A stretch of 64,000 bases of DNA from Pseudomonas sp. (GCF_002796985.1 NZ_PEKX01000006.1:1-64000); one strand, 5' to 3'; counted from the first letter of the stretch, positions 1-7,799 are shown. Program-made: numbers and translations. Notes: generated by a model from the sequence alone, not told the origin.

Positions 1-60
1 TGATAGGAAACCGTTACCCATGTCCCCCGACAACCGTTACCTATGTCTCCCGGCAGAACA
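1..60. repeat. Two imperfect direct repeats, possible IS-end remnant
   Basis: A 22-base unit beginning AACCGTTACC and ending TGTCCCCCGA is present at 9-30 and again, slightly diverged, at 32-53. Tandem copies of GTTACCYATGTCYCC are, from memory, typical of the ends of some IS21/IS481-type elements in pseudomonads. No transposase is visible in the window, so this may be the edge of an element lying to the left, or a remnant. The repeat is seen; the IS assignment is weak inference. Confidence 0.35.
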
Positions 61-88
61 CCTAGGCTCCACCCATCCTACGGTCCGG

Positions 89-184
89 CGTAGGAGCGGA
101 CTCCGTCCGCGATGTCTGGCCGGCCGCGCTGATGATGAGCCTTGCGATTGGATCAGCCTATCGCGGACAGAGTCCGCTCCTACG
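89..184. repeat. REP-like inverted repeat, family B copy 1
   Basis: Outer arms GTAGGAGCGGACTCCGTCCG and its near-complement ending in CGCTCCTACG flank a roughly 45-base centre. The same family recurs at 346 bases into the 60-kb line (60346-60432). It lies downstream of the SDR gene and contains no ORF of interest. Confidence 0.75.
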
Positions 185-220
185 AGAACCCTTCCCCTCG
201 ATAGGAAAGGCTGGCGTCGA

Positions 221-946
221 TCACGCCGGCTGCCGCGTCGCCGCCAGCACGATCTCGCGGATGCACACGCCCTGCGGCTGGTCGTAGGCATAGCGGATGG
301 CGTTGGCCACGTCCTCGGCGCTGAGCACCTTGCCGCCCATCTCGCGCTTCCAGTCCTGGTAGCCGCTCTTGATCGCCTCGTCGGTGGTGTGGCTGAGCAG
401 TTCGGTCTCCACCGCACCGGGGGCGATGGTGACGACGCGGACGTTGTGTGCCGCGACTTCCTCGCGCAGGTTCTCGGAGATCGCATGCACCGCGAACTTG
501 GTGCCGACGTAGGCGACATGGTTGGGGAAGGTCTTGCGCCCGGCCACCGAGCTGACGTTGATCAGCGTGCCGCGGTTGCGTTCCACCATGCCCTTGAGCA
601 CCGCGTGTACGCCATTGAGCAGGCCCTTCACGTTGACGTCGAGCATGCGCTCCCACTCGGCCGGGTCCTGCTCGACCATGTTGCCCAGCAGCATCACGCC
701 GGCGTTGTTCACCAGCGCGTCGGCCGGGCCGAAGCGTTTCTCGGCTTCTGCCACGGCGGCCAGCAGGGCGTCACGGTCGGTCACGTCCACGGTGCGGCAC
801 AGCGCGTTCGGCAGTTGCAGCGCCTCCAGGCGCTCGATGCGGCGGGCGAGCAGCAGCAGCGGGTGGCCCTGCTGGGAGAAAAGGCGGGCGGTGGCTTCGC
901 CGATACCGGAACTGGCGCCGGTGACGATGATCAGGGGCTTGCTCAT
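221..946 (-). CDS. Short-chain dehydrogenase/reductase (SDR) oxidoreductase
   Basis: A 241-residue classical SDR, a cytosolic NAD(P)-dependent oxidoreductase of unknown substrate. The nucleotide-binding motif TGASSGIG is at residues 9-16, NNAG at 80-83, and the catalytic Ser 132/133, Tyr146 and Lys150 (YVGTK) are all present, so it should be active. The start at 946 is preceded by a good AGGAGAG ribosome site; an open frame continues upstream but is the shadow of the divergent LysR gene. The family resembles YdfG/serine-3-dehydrogenase-like SDRs. The divergent LysR gene begins 112 bases away and is a plausible regulator. The family call is firm; the substrate is unknown. Confidence 0.9.
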   Translation of the reverse strand: MSKPLIIVTGASSGIGEATARLFSQQGHPLLLLARRIERLEALQLPNALCRTVDVTDRDALLAAVAEAEKRFGPADALVNNAGVMLLGNMVEQDPAEWERMLDVNVKGLLNGVHAVLKGMVERNRGTLINVSSVAGRKTFPNHVAYVGTKFAVHAISENLREEVAAHNVRVVTIAPGAVETELLSHTTDEAIKSGYQDWKREMGGKVLSAEDVANAIRYAYDQPQGVCIREIVLAATRQPA

Positions 947-1058
947 GGGGACTCTCCTGCTATCGGAAATCTGGATGACTGGGCGATGCGGTGAAGTATA
1001 TTGAGTGGAATTACGCCTGAAAAATGGCTTATTCCTGTGCCTGGTATCGGGTTTGTCT

Positions 1059-1853
1059 ATGGATATCCGACAGCTGGCCGCCTTCGTCGCGGTCTTTGAA
1101 GAACGCAATATCACCGCCGCCGCCCAGCGTCTGTTCGTCAGCCAGCCGACGCTGTCGGTGACCATCCGCCAGTTGGAAGAGGCGCTGGGCACCGCGCTGT
1201 TCCTGCGCCAGGCGCGTGGGGTGGAAGTCAGCGAAGCAGCGCGGGCCTTGTATCCGCGCGCCCGCGCCTTGCTGGCCGAGGCCGACGGCCTGCGCAACAT
1301 GTTCCGCCAGGCCTCGGCGCGCCAGCCACTGCACCTGGGCGTAGAGGGGGATGTCAGCGCCGAGCAGGTCGAGGGCTTCGTCAGCCTGGCACAGCAGGCC
1401 GTGCCCAATCTGCTGCTGCACCTGGAGGAGGGCTGCGTGGGCGATGCGCGGCTGGCGGTGGAGGAATTCTGCTGCGAGGACGAACTCTTCGTACCGGTCT
1501 GGGATGACCCGTACGTGCTGGCGTTGCCGCCGGGCGAGGAGGATGCGCAGAGCAGCGGTTGGATCACCTGTCCGACGCATCCCTCCCATCAGCGCCTGAT
1601 GACGGTTTATGGCGGCGCGCCAGTGGTCGCCCAGGCCAGCACCCTGAACCTGGCGCTGCGGCTGGTCAGCGCGGGCGTCGGCGCGGCGATCCTGCCGGCA
1701 TCGCTGCTGAACGGCGCGCCGACAGTGCGCAGCGGCACTTTGAATCTGCCGCTGCCGATCCGCCGCATCGGTCTCTGCCACTCCGCCCAGGCGCTGGAGC
1801 ATCCGGCGGTGCGCGGGCTCTACGACTTCTTGCGAGCCCGCGAGGCGTCCTGA
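1059..1853 (+). CDS. LysR-family transcriptional regulator
   Basis: A 264-residue LysR-type regulator. The N-terminal winged helix-turn-helix is clear (MDIRQLAAFVAVFEERN followed by the SQPTLSVTIRQLE recognition helix), and the rest is a periplasmic-binding-like effector domain that is somewhat short for the family (usually about 290-310). The ATG at 1059 puts the HTH at the correct distance from the N terminus; the upstream in-frame codons look non-native. It is divergent from the SDR gene and ends one base before the stop of the convergent MFS gene. Target and inducer are unknown; regulation of the SDR is inferred from position only. Confidence 0.9.
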   Translation: MDIRQLAAFVAVFEERNITAAAQRLFVSQPTLSVTIRQLEEALGTALFLRQARGVEVSEAARALYPRARALLAEADGLRNMFRQASARQPLHLGVEGDVSAEQVEGFVSLAQQAVPNLLLHLEEGCVGDARLAVEEFCCEDELFVPVWDDPYVLALPPGEEDAQSSGWITCPTHPSHQRLMTVYGGAPVVAQASTLNLALRLVSAGVGAAILPASLLNGAPTVRSGTLNLPLPIRRIGLCHSAQALEHPAVRGLYDFLRAREAS

Positions 1854-1854
1854 C

Positions 1855-3060
1855 TCAGGCTTGCGCCTTCTGCGCGGCCGGCGCGCGCAAGGACAGCAGC
1901 AGGACCAGCGAAGCCGCCAGAATCTGCAGGCTGGCATAGCCGTTGGTGGTGGCGACCAGGCCGTAGCGCTGGATCGACAGCCCCGCGAGAATCGCCGGCA
2001 CGCTGAAGGCCAGGTAGCTGAGCACATAGAAGCTCGCCATCAGCGCGCCACGTTCGTGGGCGTGGGCCAGTGGTACCACCGAGCGCAGTGCGCCGAGGAA
2101 GGCGCCACCGAAGCCGAGCCCGGCCACCGCGGTGCCGAGGAAGAACAGCCAGAGGTTGGCGCTGTCCACGCCGAGCAGGGTGATCAGCAGGCCGATGATC
2201 AGCGCCAGGCCACCACGGCGCAGGATCACCGCCGCCGGCTGGTTGCGCAGGGCGAAGATCGCCAGCGCGCCGCACAGGCACAGCAGCGACACCAGCCCGC
2301 CACCGATCATCGGCACTTGCAGGCCGGTGACCTGGCGCGCCAGCGTCGGCCCCAGCGACAGGTAGAAACCGCCCAGGGCCCAGAGGCTGGCGTTCAGCGG
2401 CGCCACGCTCCAGAACGCACGACGCGCCTGCGGAGGAATGCGGATGCGTGGTTTCAGCGAGGCCAGCGCGCCGGGTTGCCGGGTGATGCTTTCCGGCAGC
2501 CAGCGCAGCAGCACGATGCCCAGGGCAAAAAGCGCCAATAGCCACGAGTAAACCTGGTGCAGCGGGTCAGCGCCGAACTGCACCAGCGTGCTGCTGCCCA
2601 GCGCGCCCATGGCCATGCCGAGCATGGGCGCCACGCTGTTGATCAGCGGGCCGCGCTCGCGGTCGATATCCAGCATCGCCGCGCCCAGCACGCTGGTGGC
2701 GATACCAGTGGCGAAGCCTTGCAGCAGGCGCGCGATGATCAGCAGTTCGACCGAGTTGGCGTAGAGGAATACGGCCATCGCCAGCAGTTCGAGGATCAAT
2801 GCAGCGCGGATCAGCGGGCGCCGGCCGAGGTGGTCGGACAGCGAGCCGAACACCAGCAGCGCCAACATCAGGCCACCGGCGTAGATGCTGAACACCAGGG
2901 TCAGCAGGGCGGGGGAGAAGTGCCAGGACTCGCGGTACAGCGCATACAGCGGCGTGGGTGCGGCCGCAGCGGCGAGGAAGGTCATGAGGATGACCGTCAG
3001 CAGCAGGGCGGAGGCTTTGGGTGAGAAGCCGGACGCGCTTTTCGATTGGGTGTGTGCCAT
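1855..3060 (-). CDS. MFS transporter (drug/H+ antiporter-like)
   Basis: A 401-residue inner-membrane major facilitator with about twelve hydrophobic helices. The motif-A loop between TM2 and TM3 is visible as GSLSDHLGRRP, characteristic of proton-coupled MFS carriers. The N-terminal helix carries an Ala-rich stretch followed by PTPLYALYR, common in Pseudomonas MFS proteins next to TetR genes. Its start is 88 bases from a divergent TetR gene, the usual layout for an efflux pump under a local repressor. Substrate is unknown. Confidence 0.88.
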   Translation of the reverse strand: MAHTQSKSASGFSPKASALLLTVILMTFLAAAAAPTPLYALYRESWHFSPALLTLVFSIYAGGLMLALLVFGSLSDHLGRRPLIRAALILELLAMAVFLYANSVELLIIARLLQGFATGIATSVLGAAMLDIDRERGPLINSVAPMLGMAMGALGSSTLVQFGADPLHQVYSWLLALFALGIVLLRWLPESITRQPGALASLKPRIRIPPQARRAFWSVAPLNASLWALGGFYLSLGPTLARQVTGLQVPMIGGGLVSLLCLCGALAIFALRNQPAAVILRRGGLALIIGLLITLLGVDSANLWLFFLGTAVAGLGFGGAFLGALRSVVPLAHAHERGALMASFYVLSYLAFSVPAILAGLSIQRYGLVATTNGYASLQILAASLVLLLSLRAPAAQKAQA

Positions 3061-3067
3061 GATTCAG

Positions 3068-3098
3068 CTCGCAAAGGCTAAGATTTTGCTTTTGCGAG
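3068..3098. promoter_or_regulatory. Candidate TetR operator 1
   Basis: Perfect inverted repeat CTCGCAAA (3068-3075) and TTTGCGAG (3091-3098), separated by 15 bases that themselves contain TTTTGC. It lies just upstream of the MFS start codon in the divergent MFS/TetR gap, the expected place for a local repressor site. The pairing is seen; the binding role is inferred. Confidence 0.5.
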
Positions 3099-3120
3099 AT
3101 GCTGGACCCGTTTCCGGATA

Positions 3121-3139
3121 AAAGCAAATTCTTTGCTTT
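3121..3139. promoter_or_regulatory. Candidate TetR operator 2
   Basis: Perfect palindrome AAAGCAAA-TTC-TTTGCTTT ending ten bases before the TetR start codon. It shares the GCAAA/TTTGC core with the other inverted repeat in the same gap, suggesting two sites for one repressor, one near each start. Confidence 0.55.
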
Positions 3140-3148
3140 AAGGTGCTT

Positions 3149-3703
3149 ATGGCAATCAATCAGGGTGTTCGACCGGGTGGCCGCAGCGCGCGGGTGCAGG
3201 CCTCGGTGCACAAGGCGGTCGAGGAGTTGCTGGAAGAACGCGATCGCGCCGAACTGACGGTGCCGCTGATCGCCGCGCGCTCCGGCGTCACGCCGTCGAC
3301 CATCTACCGGCGTTGGGGTGACCTCAGCGAATTGCTCGGCGATGTCGCCCTGCAACGCATCCGCCCCGACGCCGAGCCGGCGGATACCGGCAGCCTGCGC
3401 GGCGACCTGCTGGCCTGGGGCGAGCAGTACATGGAGGAAACCGCCTCGGTGCCCGGCCGCGCGGTGGTGCTCGACCTGCTGGCGGCCGGCGGCGGCTGCT
3501 CCGGGCGCTGCATGGCCATCGCCTGCGGCCAGTTCGACATCATCCTGCTGCGCGCCAGGGAGCGCGGCGAGAAGCTGCCGGAGGTCGACCGCATCGTCGA
3601 CCGGCTGATGGCGCCGCTGGTGTACCGCATCCTGTTTTCCGGCGAGGAGCTGGAGGTGGCGTATGTCGAGCGGCTGGTGGATCTTACGCTGGAAGGGTTG
3701 TAA
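3149..3703 (+). CDS. TetR/AcrR-family transcriptional regulator
   Basis: A 184-residue TetR-type regulator. The N-terminal HTH reads LTVPLIAARSGVTPSTIYRRW, a textbook TetR recognition region around residues 33-53, followed by an all-helical ligand domain. ATG at 3149 is preferred to the GTG six bases upstream. It is divergent from the MFS gene, and two inverted repeats in the shared gap look like operators. The likely role is repression of the transporter and itself, inferred from context. Confidence 0.9.
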   Translation: MAINQGVRPGGRSARVQASVHKAVEELLEERDRAELTVPLIAARSGVTPSTIYRRWGDLSELLGDVALQRIRPDAEPADTGSLRGDLLAWGEQYMEETASVPGRAVVLDLLAAGGGCSGRCMAIACGQFDIILLRARERGEKLPEVDRIVDRLMAPLVYRILFSGEELEVAYVERLVDLTLEGL

Positions 3704-3776
3704 TCGCTGCTGTGGGTTCGTTCTCTAGCGGACGGTGCTTGCCCGCGAATTTCGGGGACGACGCCGAGCACGTATC

Positions 3777-3856
3777 TGTAGGAGCGAGCTTGCTCGCGAA
3801 CGGATTTTCCCCCAGCACCGGAGCGGTGCTGATTCGCGAGCAAGCTCGCTCCTACA
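3777..3856. repeat. REP pair, family A copy 1
   Basis: TGTAGGAGCGAGCTTGCTCG at the left and the inverse CGAGCAAGCTCGCTCCTACA at the right flank a short centre, the typical paired Pseudomonas REP (REPIN) layout. Its right end overlaps the 3' end of the minus-strand amine oxidase gene and supplies the TAG stop codon. Confidence 0.9.
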
Positions 3857-5084
3857 ATGTCCGTACGGCGTCCGCCCATGCCTGCAGAGCTTCACAGGCC
3901 TTGAGGGCAATCTCCTCGTCGCTGCGCCCGGCAAACACCCGCTCCAGCGCATCCGCCGCGATCAATCCGGCGACGGTCGGCGTGCCCACGGCGTCGGTGA
4001 GGTCCAGCCACTCGCCGAAGCTGGCCGGCGTGTCGTACCAGCGCAGGTAACCCGACGGCGATACCGGCCACCATCGCTCGTCGAACTGCAGCACCACCTT
4101 CTCCAGCTGACCCATGCCCAGGTGCGCCAGCGCACCCTGCTGCGCCGCCGGCAGGGGCGGGGTGAAGCGGATATCGCGCAGCACGCCGATGGGCGCGGTG
4201 CAGACGCAGAAGTCGGCGCTTTCATCACCTATCCGCACCTTGTCTCCGGACCAGTCGATGGCGGTCACCACCTGGTTCAGTCGGATATCCAGCCCTTCGG
4301 CGAGATGCACGGCCAGCTGTGAATAACCCTGCGGCAGGAAGCGGTCGCCGGCACCGACGCCTTCTTCGTCGAGCGCATCGACCGACAGCGATTCCAGCGG
4401 CAGGCAGGCTTCCAGGATCAGGTTGGCGTCCAGGGCGAAACGGGTGGCGCGGCGAGTTTCCTCATCGCGATCTTCGAGATAGCGCGCGACACCTTCCGCC
4501 AGTGGCAGGCTGCGGTCGATCCCGGCGCGCAGGGCTTCCCAGGCCGCATCGATGTCGGGCACCGGGCCATCCGCCGCCGCAGCCAGGGGCTGGCCGAAAT
4601 CGGTTTCCCGCAACGGCAGGCCGAGTCGCTGGGCGTGGACGGCCAGCGGGTTGTTGTCGAATTGCTGCAGCCAGGCGGCGCCTTCGTCCACCCGTACCGG
4701 GCCGAGGGAGATGCTGTGGACGCGGCCGCCGAGGCGGTCGCGGGCTTCCAGTATCAAGCACTCGATGCCCGTCTCTTTCAGCCGCCGCGCGGCAGCAATG
4801 CCTGCGAATCCGGCGCCGATTACCAACACGCGACGGGCAGCGGATTCGATGGCGATGTCGGCGGCGCGCAGGCCGTCGTTCCAGGCGCCATGGGTCATGG
4901 CCGGGGCGATCGGATTGCAGGCCTCGCCGGCCAGCACCAATCGCCCATTCAGCGGTTCACCGAGCCGGCGCCGATGCTCCGGCGTGGCACCGGGCAGCAG
5001 GGTGCTGTAGGCGCCGCGGCTGAACGGGTCGTCGCTCCAGTGGGTGACATGAAAGGCGGTGGGGCGGTGGCGAAGGCTGTCCAT
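3852..5084 (-). CDS. Flavin amine oxidase, apparently circularly permuted
   Basis: A 410-residue FAD-dependent oxidoreductase of the monoamine/polyamine oxidase family with an unusual domain order. Residues 8-78 (HVTHWSDDPFSRGAYS, then LAGE at 51-54 and MTHGAWNDGLRAADI) match the segment that normally closes these enzymes. The Rossmann FAD motif VIGAGFAG (88-95) and LEARDRLGGR (112-121), normally N-terminal, follow directly. The chain ends at the helix (SDEEI...EALQAWADAV) that normally precedes the THWSDDPFSRGAYS strand, so nothing seems missing, only rotated. The stop TAG falls in an abutting REP. The start at 5084 has only a weak ribosome site. The reaction is probably oxidation of an amine or amino acid; the substrate is unknown. 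The family is certain; activity is inferred. Confidence 0.85.
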   Translation of the reverse strand: MDSLRHRPTAFHVTHWSDDPFSRGAYSTLLPGATPEHRRRLGEPLNGRLVLAGEACNPIAPAMTHGAWNDGLRAADIAIESAARRVLVIGAGFAGIAAARRLKETGIECLILEARDRLGGRVHSISLGPVRVDEGAAWLQQFDNNPLAVHAQRLGLPLRETDFGQPLAAAADGPVPDIDAAWEALRAGIDRSLPLAEGVARYLEDRDEETRRATRFALDANLILEACLPLESLSVDALDEEGVGAGDRFLPQGYSQLAVHLAEGLDIRLNQVVTAIDWSGDKVRIGDESADFCVCTAPIGVLRDIRFTPPLPAAQQGALAHLGMGQLEKVVLQFDERWWPVSPSGYLRWYDTPASFGEWLDLTDAVGTPTVAGLIAADALERVFAGRSDEEIALKACEALQAWADAVRTL

Positions 5085-5155
5085 GTCGTGCTCGCTCAGT
5101 GAAAGAGCGACGACCTTAGTGTTGGATTGAGCTGCGATTCAAGGGGGCGCTTTTC

Positions 5156-5235
5156 TGTAGTAGCGAGCTTGCTCGCGAACCGAGTCAACCGGCAGCCCCG
5201 ATGCTGGGCTTTTCGCGAGCAAGCTCGCTCCTACA
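5156..5235. repeat. REP pair, family A copy 2
   Basis: Paired inverted REP with the same arms as the other family A copies, with one change in the left arm (GTAGTAGCGAG). It sits between the 5' end of the amine oxidase and the 3' end of the AbrB-type transporter, both on the minus strand. Confidence 0.88.
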
Positions 5236-5239
5236 GGAT

Positions 5240-6310
5240 TCAAGCCCGGCTCAGGCGAATCACCGTGCGGGCGACGGATACCCCGGTGAACAGCACCACG
5301 AACAACCGCAGCGTCTGCATCGCCAGTACCAGGCCGACGTCGGAGTGGGTGTCCACCGCGATGATCGCCATGGCGTCCAGGCCGCCGGGGCTGGTGGCGA
5401 GGTAGAGGGAGAGGAAGTCCATCCCGGTGATGGCCGCCAATGCCCAGGCGAACAGCGCACAGCTGGCGATCAGGGCCAGGGCGCTGACCAGCATGGCGGG
5501 CAGGTGGCGACCGACGTAGGCGAGGCTTTCGCGGTCGAAGCGCAGGCCGATGTAGCAGCCGATCACGCCGTAGGCGGCGGCCAGCAACCAGTGCGGCAGG
5601 GTGATGTGCAGCACGCCGGTGAGTTGCAGCACGGCGCCGGCCACCAGCGGCACCAGCAATGGGCCGGCCGGCAGCTTGGCGCCGACGGTGGTGCAGACGA
5701 AGATCAGCAGCAGGCAGTTGATCAGGTCGGGCAGGGTGGCGGTGTCGATGATCGGTGTGCTGTGCGCCGCCGAACCGCCGCCTTCGATGCCCAGCAGGCG
5801 GCCGACCAGAGCGCCGGCCATGACCACGCAGACCACCCGCACGTACTGCATGGTAGCGACCACGCGGGGGTCGGCGCCGTTGGCTTCGGCCATCGACACC
5901 ATGGCCGCCGCGCCGCCCGGCGCGGTGCCCCAGGCGGCGGTGCTGCCGGGGATGCCGCCGAAGCGCACCATGGCGTAGCTGACCACGGCCGAGAGCAGCA
6001 GGGTGAGCAGGGTGGCGCTGAGCATCAGCGGCCAGGAGGCGACCATCGCCTGCAGCACCGACCAGCTCATGGCGTGGGCGACCAGCAGGCCGATGCAGCC
6101 CTGGCTCAGGCGGAAGGCCTGGCGCGGCAGGCGGATCTGCGCGCCGCTGACACCGAAGACGATGGCCACCAGCATGGGGCCGAGGAACAGCGCGGCAGGG
6201 ATCCCTAGCCAGGTCAGCAACTGCCCGGCGCCTCCGGCTCCGAGCGCCAGGGCCAGCCATTGCAGGCTGACGGGGATGTGGGCGACGGACAGGGCAGGGC
6301 GGCTGGACAC
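5240..6310 (-). CDS. AbrB-family integral membrane protein (putative transporter)
   Basis: A 356-residue inner-membrane protein with about ten hydrophobic segments in two homologous halves, as in the AbrB/'ammonia monooxygenase-like' membrane family (unrelated to the Bacillus AbrB DNA-binding protein). Recognisable family pieces are the FLGPMLVA loop early on, GSTAAWGTAPGGAAAM near residue 125, and the repeated TSPGGLDAMAIIA in the second half. Such proteins are putative small-molecule exporters or regulators; the substrate is not known. It is divergent from a LysR gene about 106 bases away, the probable regulator. Confidence 0.85.
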   Translation of the reverse strand: MSSRPALSVAHIPVSLQWLALALGAGGAGQLLTWLGIPAALFLGPMLVAIVFGVSGAQIRLPRQAFRLSQGCIGLLVAHAMSWSVLQAMVASWPLMLSATLLTLLLSAVVSYAMVRFGGIPGSTAAWGTAPGGAAAMVSMAEANGADPRVVATMQYVRVVCVVMAGALVGRLLGIEGGGSAAHSTPIIDTATLPDLINCLLLIFVCTTVGAKLPAGPLLVPLVAGAVLQLTGVLHITLPHWLLAAAYGVIGCYIGLRFDRESLAYVGRHLPAMLVSALALIASCALFAWALAAITGMDFLSLYLATSPGGLDAMAIIAVDTHSDVGLVLAMQTLRLFVVLFTGVSVARTVIRLSRA

Positions 6311-6416
6311 GGACGGCTCCGGGCGGGGAAGACGGAAGAATTATCGGTAGCCGAATCGATCAAGTCTATTTTCTAATAGTCATGAATCCATTCCTGAAAT
6401 CTATCGGTTGGCCGCC

Positions 6417-7319
6417 ATGGACCTGCGTGATCTCGCTTACTTCGAAACCATCGCCGAGCTTGGCCACCTGGGGCGCGCCGCCGAGCGCCTGGGGCGCAGC
6501 CAGCCGGCGCTGACCAAGAGCATCCAGCGCCTGGAGGAATCCCTCGGCGCGCGGTTGTTCCAGCGCGATGGCCGACGCATCCGCCTGACGCCGGCCGGTG
6601 AACTCATGCTGCAACGCGCCCGGCAGTTGCGTCAGGACGTCGAGGAAACCCGCCGCGAGGTGCGCGACTTCGCCAGTGGCGTGGTGGGCAACATCCGCCT
6701 CGGCTGCGCCGCGACCATGGCCGAGTACCTGCTGCCGCGCCTGACCGAGGACCTGCTGGCGCGCGCGCCGGAGATCACCATGAGCCTGGTGCTGGGCCAG
6801 GACGACGTGCTGCGCGAGGCACTGCGTAACGGGCGGCTGGACATGGCGATCTGTTCGCGGATCGTCGATGACCCGCAACTGAGCAGCGAGCCTTTGCTGC
6901 AGGACCAGGTGGTGGTGGTCGCCAGCCGCGACCATCCGATCTTCGACGCCCCCGTCGCCATGGCTGACCTGTGCCGTTACCGCTGGGTACTGCCGGCCAC
7001 CGGGGTGTCGTCGCGGCGCTGGATGGACGCCACCTTCCAGGCCCACCAGTTGCCGATGCCGCAGGTGCAGATCGAGACCAACGCGATTCCCATGCTGCCC
7101 AACCTGATCGCCCGCACCCGCCTGCTCAGCTTCATCGCCCGCGAGGCGCTGGCCGGCGGGCACGGCATGGACCAGCTGCGCGAGGTGCAGCTTGCTGAGA
7201 CGACGCTGACGCGGACCATCGGCTTGGCGGTGCGCGAGGGCGCCTACCTTTCTCCTGCCGCACAATTGCTGCGGGGCATGCTGCGCGAGCATGCACAGCG
7301 TTATGGCACGGAGCTGTAG
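6417..7319 (+). CDS. LysR-family transcriptional regulator
   Basis: A 300-residue LysR regulator with a standard N-terminal HTH (MDLRDLAYFETIAELGHLG, then GRSQPALTKSIQRLE) and a full-length effector domain. ATG 6417 is preferred over the TTG nine bases upstream. It is divergently transcribed from the AbrB-type transporter, so regulation of that gene is the simplest reading. The 3' end is followed at once by a perfect REP-derived hairpin that could act as a terminator. Confidence 0.9.
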   Translation: MDLRDLAYFETIAELGHLGRAAERLGRSQPALTKSIQRLEESLGARLFQRDGRRIRLTPAGELMLQRARQLRQDVEETRREVRDFASGVVGNIRLGCAATMAEYLLPRLTEDLLARAPEITMSLVLGQDDVLREALRNGRLDMAICSRIVDDPQLSSEPLLQDQVVVVASRDHPIFDAPVAMADLCRYRWVLPATGVSSRRWMDATFQAHQLPMPQVQIETNAIPMLPNLIARTRLLSFIAREALAGGHGMDQLREVQLAETTLTRTIGLAVREGAYLSPAAQLLRGMLREHAQRYGTEL

Positions 7320-7322
7320 GTT

Positions 7323-7356
7323 TTTCGTAGGAGCGAGCAAGCTCGCTCCTACGAAA
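7323..7356. repeat. Fused family A REP hairpin (possible terminator)
   Basis: TTTCGTAGGAGCGAGC and its exact complement GCTCGCTCCTACGAAA (16-base arms) are separated only by AA. The core arms are those of the family A REPs, but the central spacer and inner REP sequence are gone. It starts four bases after the LysR stop codon and could terminate that transcript. Confidence 0.8.
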
Positions 7357-7370
7357 GCGCCACAGTCAGC

Positions 7371-7400
7371 GCTTTGGCTTTGGCTTTGGCTTTGGCTTTG
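7371..7400. repeat. Tandem hexanucleotide (GCTTTG)x5
   Basis: Five exact GCTTTG units in a row in non-coding DNA downstream of the LysR gene. Copy number of such tracts can vary by slippage. No coding role is apparent. Confidence 0.9.
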
Positions 7401-7799
7401 GCTCTTGAAGACTTCCAGAGAAACATCCGCACGCGCCGAATGCCCCGTTCAGGAGGCCTCGTTGAATCGGAGTTTCAGGGGTTGAGCGACATGGATGTCG
7501 CGAGAGCGGCGATGGGCCAGGGATGGCCCTTCGACGCGTGCCCCTGAAACTGCGGTTCAACGAGGGTATTTTTCGCCTAGGCGAAAAACCGGATGTCCGG
7601 GGCAAGCCTTTTGGTTACTTTTCGGCGTTTGGAAAAGTAACTCGCCCGAGGGGGCGAAACAGGAAGTCCGAGCGCACGCCGAAGCGGCGCGGAAAGATCC
7701 GGACCGCCGCAACAAACCTGCAACACCGGAGCAAAGGGCAAACGCCGGCCCTGCCGGCGGATCGCGGGCATGGCCCGCTCCTACAGTTGGGCGTGGCTC
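7401..7799. repeat. Composite intergenic repeat block, no gene
   Basis: This stretch holds nested structure rather than a convincing gene. GTTGAATCGGAGTTTCAGGG near 7460 faces an inverted copy near 7541-7560 (CCCCTGAAACTGCGGTTCAA). TTTTTCGCCTAGGCGAAAAA (7569-7588) is a perfect 20-base palindrome. Then comes GGTTACTTTTCGG...AAAAGTAACTCGCC with GGTTACTTTT/AAAAGTAAC pairing (7611-7641), and a GCGGGCATGGCCCGCTCCTA hairpin near 7765-7787. The text around GGATGTCCGGGGCAAGCC resembles an intergenic repeat I recall from related Pseudomonas genomes. ORFs here have poor codon usage. Confidence 0.55.

Noticed and set aside
180..656. Frames overlapping the SDR gene and the adjacent family B repeat
   Set aside because: They run through the repeat and the SDR gene in other frames without family features.
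3777..3856. Possible CRISPR-like repeats in the REP-bearing gaps
   Set aside because: The copies are dispersed singly through the window, not in an array, and have no regular spacers or cas genes.
7371..7485. Short ORF containing the (GCTTTG)x5 tract encoding a Leu-Trp repeat
   Set aside because: No ribosome site, poor codon usage, and the repeat lies in a composite non-coding block.
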